DNA from: Nitrospiraceae bacterium UBA2600
GTDB taxonomy: Bacteria; Nitrospirota; Thermodesulfovibrionia; Thermodesulfovibrionales; Thermodesulfovibrionaceae
Assembly (NCBI GenBank): GCA_002339325.1
Contig: DDKK01000047.1
Location: 62,001 to 126,000 of the forward strand
Reading direction: 5' to 3'
DNA: 64,000 nt
Shown: positions 60,536 through 64,000 of the stretch, one piece after another
How positions within the stretch are numbered: position 1 is the stretch's first letter
Layout of the letters: every line of letters starts with the position of its first letter
The notes under the pieces: model-generated
What the model saw: the letters and a program-made list of their open reading frames with translations, nothing else
Databases searched by the model: none
Told to the model about the DNA's origin: nothing
Position numbers and translations under genes: made by a program

Positions 60536-62005
60536 TTAGGATAATTCGTAGTTTCTGAGGCTTTTTACTAAGTCTCCGTTGTGGTCTATTATGTCAATTC
60601 TAACTGGAATTCTTCCTGGTAATGTGTGGGTTGAACAGGCAAAGCACAAGTCATAGGGACGATAGGCGATTTCAACGAGATTAAGAATTCCCTCGTCAAC
60701 CTTTCCGTTCTTAATGAAGCTTTGAGCTGCTCTCTTTACTGCTATATTCATAGGACCTTTATTGTGAGTTGTAGCGACAATGAGATTAGCATCGGTAACT
60801 ATGCCCTTGTCATCGGTTTTATAATGATGAATCAAAACACCTCTTGCAGCTTCCACGATTCCAACTCCCTCACCAACAGGAGTTCCAAGTTCCTGACGGA
60901 TATTAGGGTCTGTAATACTTTCATCGGAAGCAATCTTTTTAACTGTTTCTGCAGCATGCATTAACTCTATTGCCCTTGTCCAGTGATAGGCTAATGTGTT
61001 GTGAACGGGCTTTCCTCCAAAAGCTGCAAGCATTTTCTCATAAGCTTCCTGTGCCAAAGGTGTATCAAATCCGCTTGCTACATTGAATCTTGCAAGTGGT
61101 CCTACACTGTAAATACTTGTTCCATCACCGTCTACTAAACCAGTCCATCCAAGCTTTTTCAGATAGGGTGCTTTCTGATAGCTCCAGGGAAGGGTTCTTT
61201 CGGCAATATAGTCAAGATACTGGATACCCTTAAACCTTCCCAGTTCATTACCCTTTGTATCAACAATTTTTTGTGTTCCATCGTAATAAGTGACCTTGTC
61301 GTTTTCATCCACTGTTCCGATGTAGTTCGACACAACCTTATAAACATCTCCCGTTACCAATGCCATGTATTCCTTATTCTGTAAAACAACCTTATCAAAG
61401 ACATCTAAAGTTAATTTAGCGAGCTCTACACAGTCATCGGCACAGGCAAGAATTTCTTTTCTCTCTTCTTCTGTAATTCTCTTTGACCATCCACCTGGAA
61501 GGGCTGCAACAGGATGACTTGGTCTTCCAGAGGTAAGCTCAAAAATCTTTACTGCCGAATATCTTTTCTTTAAAACAAGCTTTCCAACATCTGCACCTAC
61601 TTTAAGAACCAAGCCAACGAGGTTTCTCTCTGCAGGCGAAGCAGTAGGACCACATACAAAATCTGGAAAACCAAGAGCATAAAGAATTCCCGTATGGTCT
61701 TCTACATAATGGGCATTATAGAAAAGTTCTCTTATTTTTTTAGCTGTTGGAGTAGGCTCTACTCCGTAAACTCCGTCAGCAGCCTTCACTGAGGCTGTAT
61801 AGTGCACGCCCCTTCAGACACCACATATGGTGCTTACAGTTCGGGGAACCTCTTCAATCGGCATTCCTATAAGAAACTTCTCATAACCCATGAATTCAAC
61901 AACCTGCATGAAGGCATTTTCCACATTTCCTTGTTCATCAAGGAATATGGTTATTTTTCCATGACCTTCGAGCCTTGTCATCGGATTAATTTCGATTTTT
62001 TTCAT
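60536..62005 (-). CDS. mvhA: MvhA [NiFe] hydrogenase large subunit with predicted selenocysteine
   Basis: Reading through TGA 61814-61816 gives 489 residues. The N-terminal part has INPMTRLEGHGKI and RTVSTICGV. The TGA is codon 64, at the second cysteine of the nickel motif CGxCxxxH: CGV-U-RGVH. The frame continues without a gap into YTASVKAADGVYGVEPTP and the C-terminal motif DLCFACSTH, followed by a cleavable tail TLPGRIPVRIDIIDHNG. Both parts look conserved and in frame, with a SECIS-like hairpin 16 nt after TGA. Known NiFeSe enzymes carry Sec in the C-terminal motif, so this place is unusual. Alternatively the TGA is a nonsense mutation or sequencing error. Confidence 0.85.
61780..61797 (-). 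promoter_or_regulatory. SECIS-like hairpin downstream of the mvhA TGA
   Basis: On the minus strand CAGCCT-CAGTGA-AGGCTG folds as a 6-bp stem with a 6-nt loop containing GU. The stem begins 16 nt and the loop 22 nt after the TGA, within the range of bacterial SECIS elements recognised by SelB. Confidence 0.6.
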
Positions 62006-62061
62006 TCCCTTTCCCCCCTTCTGGGTAATTTTTTTATTTTATTCTTAGGTAAATTCATCTT

Positions 62062-63018
62062 TTAACTCTTTAATCTCTTATATGGGAAAGAACTCGGTAA
62101 TGTATATCTGTAGAAAAGATGCACAGGGCCTGGAATCTGGTCAACAAGCTCTTCGTTGTCGAGCATACTGGCAATTGCACTAATTGCTCTTAAACTGAAA
62201 TCCTTAACCCCTGGAATCGGGCCTCCACAACCTCTACAGGGAATATTTGCGGCAGGACACTTAGAACCACAGTCTCCTTGAGTTACTGGACCTAAGCAAA
62301 GATAGCCCTCCTCGAGAAGACAGCCATCTTCACTTGGAGCACCATCAATTGTTCTTTTTACCGTTGTGGCAAACTTCTTCGGCTTACCCTTTAGCACAGG
62401 ATTTCTGTCACAAACTTCGCAGACAGCTTTGCCCATTGTTATCCATGAACCTGGCGGTGGAAGCTGACCTGAGAGCAATGCTGTGAAAGCTTTCTTGACA
62501 TGCTCATAATGGGGTGGACATCCACCGATATAGTAGTCCACCTTTACAACTTGATCAAGCGGTCTTGCATACATAAGCGATGGGAGAGTTAACTCGTATT
62601 TGCCATCTACAACACAGCTTGTCTGTGGTAGTTCTTTATTAGGATTGTCGGTGCTAAAGGTATTGACATAGGCTTTATCTAAAAGTTGCTCTGTTGTATG
62701 GAGATTAACTAAGCCTTTTATGCCACCGTTTGTTGCACATATACCAAAAGCAATTAAAACCTTACATTTGCTTCTCATAACATGGGCAATATGTTCATGT
62801 TCTGAGTTTCTTATGTTACCAGAAATTAATCCAACATCAATGGAGCCATCAGGCATTGCCTCTAAATCTTTGTATTTTGCATCAGCCACTGTCGGAGCCC
62901 AGAACACTATATCTACTGCCAGGGCAACATCGACAAGCATTTCTGATATATCTACTACGGCAATATCACAACCACCGCAGCCACCAGCTAAATAATATGC
63001 AAGTTTAGGTTTAGACAT
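62062..63018 (-). CDS. mvhG: MvhG hydrogenase small subunit
   Basis: This 318-residue protein starts with YYLAGGCGGCDIAVVD, the proximal cluster region, followed by GICATNGGIKG and GGCPPHYEHV. The C-terminal half has further cysteines (CEVCDRNPVLKG, CLCLGPVTQGDCGSKCP, CRGCGGPIPG) for three FeS clusters. It has no Tat signal, so the enzyme is cytoplasmic. It relays electrons from the nickel site to MvhD. Its start overlaps mvhD by 8 nt. Confidence 0.94.
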   Translation of the reverse strand: MSKPKLAYYLAGGCGGCDIAVVDISEMLVDVALAVDIVFWAPTVADAKYKDLEAMPDGSIDVGLISGNIRNSEHEHIAHVMRSKCKVLIAFGICATNGGIKGLVNLHTTEQLLDKAYVNTFSTDNPNKELPQTSCVVDGKYELTLPSLMYARPLDQVVKVDYYIGGCPPHYEHVKKAFTALLSGQLPPPGSWITMGKAVCEVCDRNPVLKGKPKKFATTVKRTIDGAPSEDGCLLEEGYLCLGPVTQGDCGSKCPAANIPCRGCGGPIPGVKDFSLRAISAIASMLDNEELVDQIPGPVHLFYRYTLPSSFPYKRLKS

Positions 63019-63430
63019 TTGCCCCTCCTTTCATAGGATTTGGTCCAAGTTCTCTTATTTTAGCGTCAAAGGCTGTCATGGCTTCAGCAAATTTTTTACC
63101 TTCGCTTCCAGAAATCCATTCGAGCTGGACTCTGTCAGGGTCAACTCCAAGGTCTGTAAGAGCTCTTTTTAAAAGCTTGAATCTTCTTATTGCTTTGTAA
63201 TTGCCTTCTTTATAATGACAGTCACCAAAGTGACATCCACCAATAAATACTCCGTCTGCACCTCTTCTGAGGGCTTCTGCTATAAATTCGGGCTCTACTC
63301 TTCCACTACAGGGCACTCTTACTATATGCACTGTAGGCGGATAGGAATAACGTAAGCTTCCTGCCAGGTCTGCCCCTGCATATGTACACCAGTGGCAGGC
63401 GATGACAACTAATCTTGGCTCCCATGCCAT
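63011..63430 (-). CDS. mvhD: MvhD, electron transfer subunit linking hydrogenase to Hdr
   Basis: This 139-residue iron-sulfur protein has the conserved cysteines VIACHWCTYAGAD, VPCSGRVEP and GGCHFGDCHY of MvhD. In methanogens and sulfate reducers it passes electrons from MvhAG to HdrA, where flavin-based bifurcation reduces ferredoxin and a disulfide. It follows hdrB by a 1-nt gap including its ribosome binding site in the hdrB end, so the two complexes are cotranscribed. The protein has the usual stand-alone length. Confidence 0.95.
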   Translation of the reverse strand: MAWEPRLVVIACHWCTYAGADLAGSLRYSYPPTVHIVRVPCSGRVEPEFIAEALRRGADGVFIGGCHFGDCHYKEGNYKAIRRFKLLKRALTDLGVDPDRVQLEWISGSEGKKFAEAMTAFDAKIRELGPNPMKGGANV

Positions 63431-63431
63431 T

Positions 63432-64000
63432 TTAATTCCCTCCTTTTATCTTAGTAATTACTCCATTCAAAGGTATTGATGCTAAAACAGTGGCTTTCTC
63501 CGGGTCAGCTCCCATAGCTATTGCGGCAAGCTGAACAATATGAAGGGCAGGTATTTTATAATTCAGTTTTTTCTGTTCAACCAAAAGGGCTTGGCCAGCG
63601 TCAAACTGTAGCAAACAGGAACTACAGCCCATAACTGTAATATCTGGGTCTATCTCTTCCTTAATTACATCAAGTTTTTTCTTGAAGAGATTAAGGGATT
63701 TCTCTGAAGCAGTTGACCTTAAAGCACCCATACCACAGCAGTCTGTAATGGTGCTGTAGTGAGGTGCAACTCCGCCCATTGCTTCACAGATTTCCCTAAG
63801 TCTTGTTGGGAAGAATGTGTTGTCTTCGTTTGTTGGATATGCTTTACTTGGCCAAAGATTATGACAACCTGTCTGAACAGCACATTTTAACCCATTGAGA
63901 TTATGTTTTATCTTTGATTTTAATTTCTCAAGCCCTACATCTTCATATAGAAAGTTTATGAAATTCCATACCTTTACTGTTCCCTTGTATTCCTTGCCTA
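63432..64000 (-). CDS. hdrB: HdrB-like heterodisulfide reductase subunit (5' end outside window)
   Basis: The frame is open to the window edge. About 188 residues are visible, the C-terminal two thirds of HdrB. Two CCG-type motifs are present: VQTGCHNLWPSK with a long spacer to TDCCGMGAL, and GCSSCLLQFDAGQ. These bind the noncubane 4Fe-4S clusters that reduce disulfides. An apparent start at 63779 is only an internal methionine, because codons in the same frame continue upstream. hdrC and hdrA would be expected beyond the edge. With MvhAGD it makes a hydrogen-dependent electron bifurcating complex. Confidence 0.9.
   Translation of the reverse strand, partial: GKEYKGTVKVWNFINFLYEDVGLEKLKSKIKHNLNGLKCAVQTGCHNLWPSKAYPTNEDNTFFPTRLREICEAMGGVAPHYSTITDCCGMGALRSTASEKSLNLFKKKLDVIKEEIDPDITVMGCSSCLLQFDAGQALLVEQKKLNYKIPALHIVQLAAIAMGADPEKATVLASIPLNGVITKIKGGN

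Noticed and set aside
60536..61807. A separate hydrogenase gene starting with GTG 61807
   Set aside because: The codons before it (AGG GGC, then TGA) continue the large-subunit motif in the same frame, and the 63-residue upstream piece ends exactly inside CGxCxxxH. One gene with an internal TGA explains both pieces better.

Overview
The window looks like a chromosomal segment of a thermophilic, anaerobic, Gram-negative sulfate or sulfur reducer, most likely of the Thermodesulfovibrio lineage (Nitrospirota). This is inferred from gene content, not from a search. The evidence is AT-rich DNA, lipid A/LPS genes (MsbA, LpxL-like, WaaE-like) and Tol-Pal lipoproteins. It also includes an Mvh-type [NiFe] hydrogenase next to HdrB, a complex I without NADH-dehydrogenase subunits, an Aquifex-type aconitase and TauE/SafE-like transporters.

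Layout. 1-7.8 kb: end of a response regulator, its histidine kinase, and a minor-pilin operon headed by a PilY1 adhesin. 7.85-8.3 kb: tRNA-Met and a cold-shock gene with its own promoter and terminator. 8.3-17.9 kb: lipoyl synthase, alcohol dehydrogenase, aminotransferase, coiled-coil protein, homoserine dehydrogenase, an E1-like/JAMM pair that may deliver sulfur to homocysteine, a class A PBP and ParAB. 19-24.8 kb (minus strand): a ferrous iron operon with FeoB, two FeoA proteins, a FeoA-GGDEF fusion, a porin-like protein, a DUF2325 protein, a 44-residue Cys-rich membrane protein and a DtxR-like regulator. It starts at a promoter overlapped by a palindrome. 25-30.8 kb: pal, cpoB, moaA, a glycosyltransferase, msbA, and an LpxL-like acyltransferase lacking the usual catalytic glutamate. 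31-32.6 kb: a chemoreceptor gene broken by a one-base frameshift.

32.8-48.8 kb (minus strand) reads as one long transcription unit. It runs usp, a TauE/SafE transporter split over two genes, a cytoplasmic-type molybdopterin oxidoreductase, a four-cluster ferredoxin, then a reordered complex I (B-D-I-A-C-H-J-K-extra antiporter-small protein-L-M-N) without nuoEFG. A near-consensus sigma-54 promoter and two copies of TGTCCC-N4-GGGACA spaced 31 bp apart lie upstream. nuoC carries an in-frame dispersed repeat. 48.9-59 kb: aconitase, lysA-dapF, and AddB/AddA-like nuclease-helicases. 59-64 kb: a small gene with an apparently leaderless promoter, then hdrB-mvhD-mvhG-mvhA, a hydrogenase maturation protease and a nitrilase-family hydrolase.

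The most striking signal is in mvhA. An in-frame TGA replaces the second cysteine of the N-terminal CxxC nickel-binding motif and is followed at the right distance by a SECIS-like hairpin, so the gene probably encodes a selenocysteine [NiFe] hydrogenase with selenium at an unusual ligand position. Other leads are the FeoA-diguanylate cyclase fusion and the sigma-54 controlled molybdoenzyme plus complex I operon.
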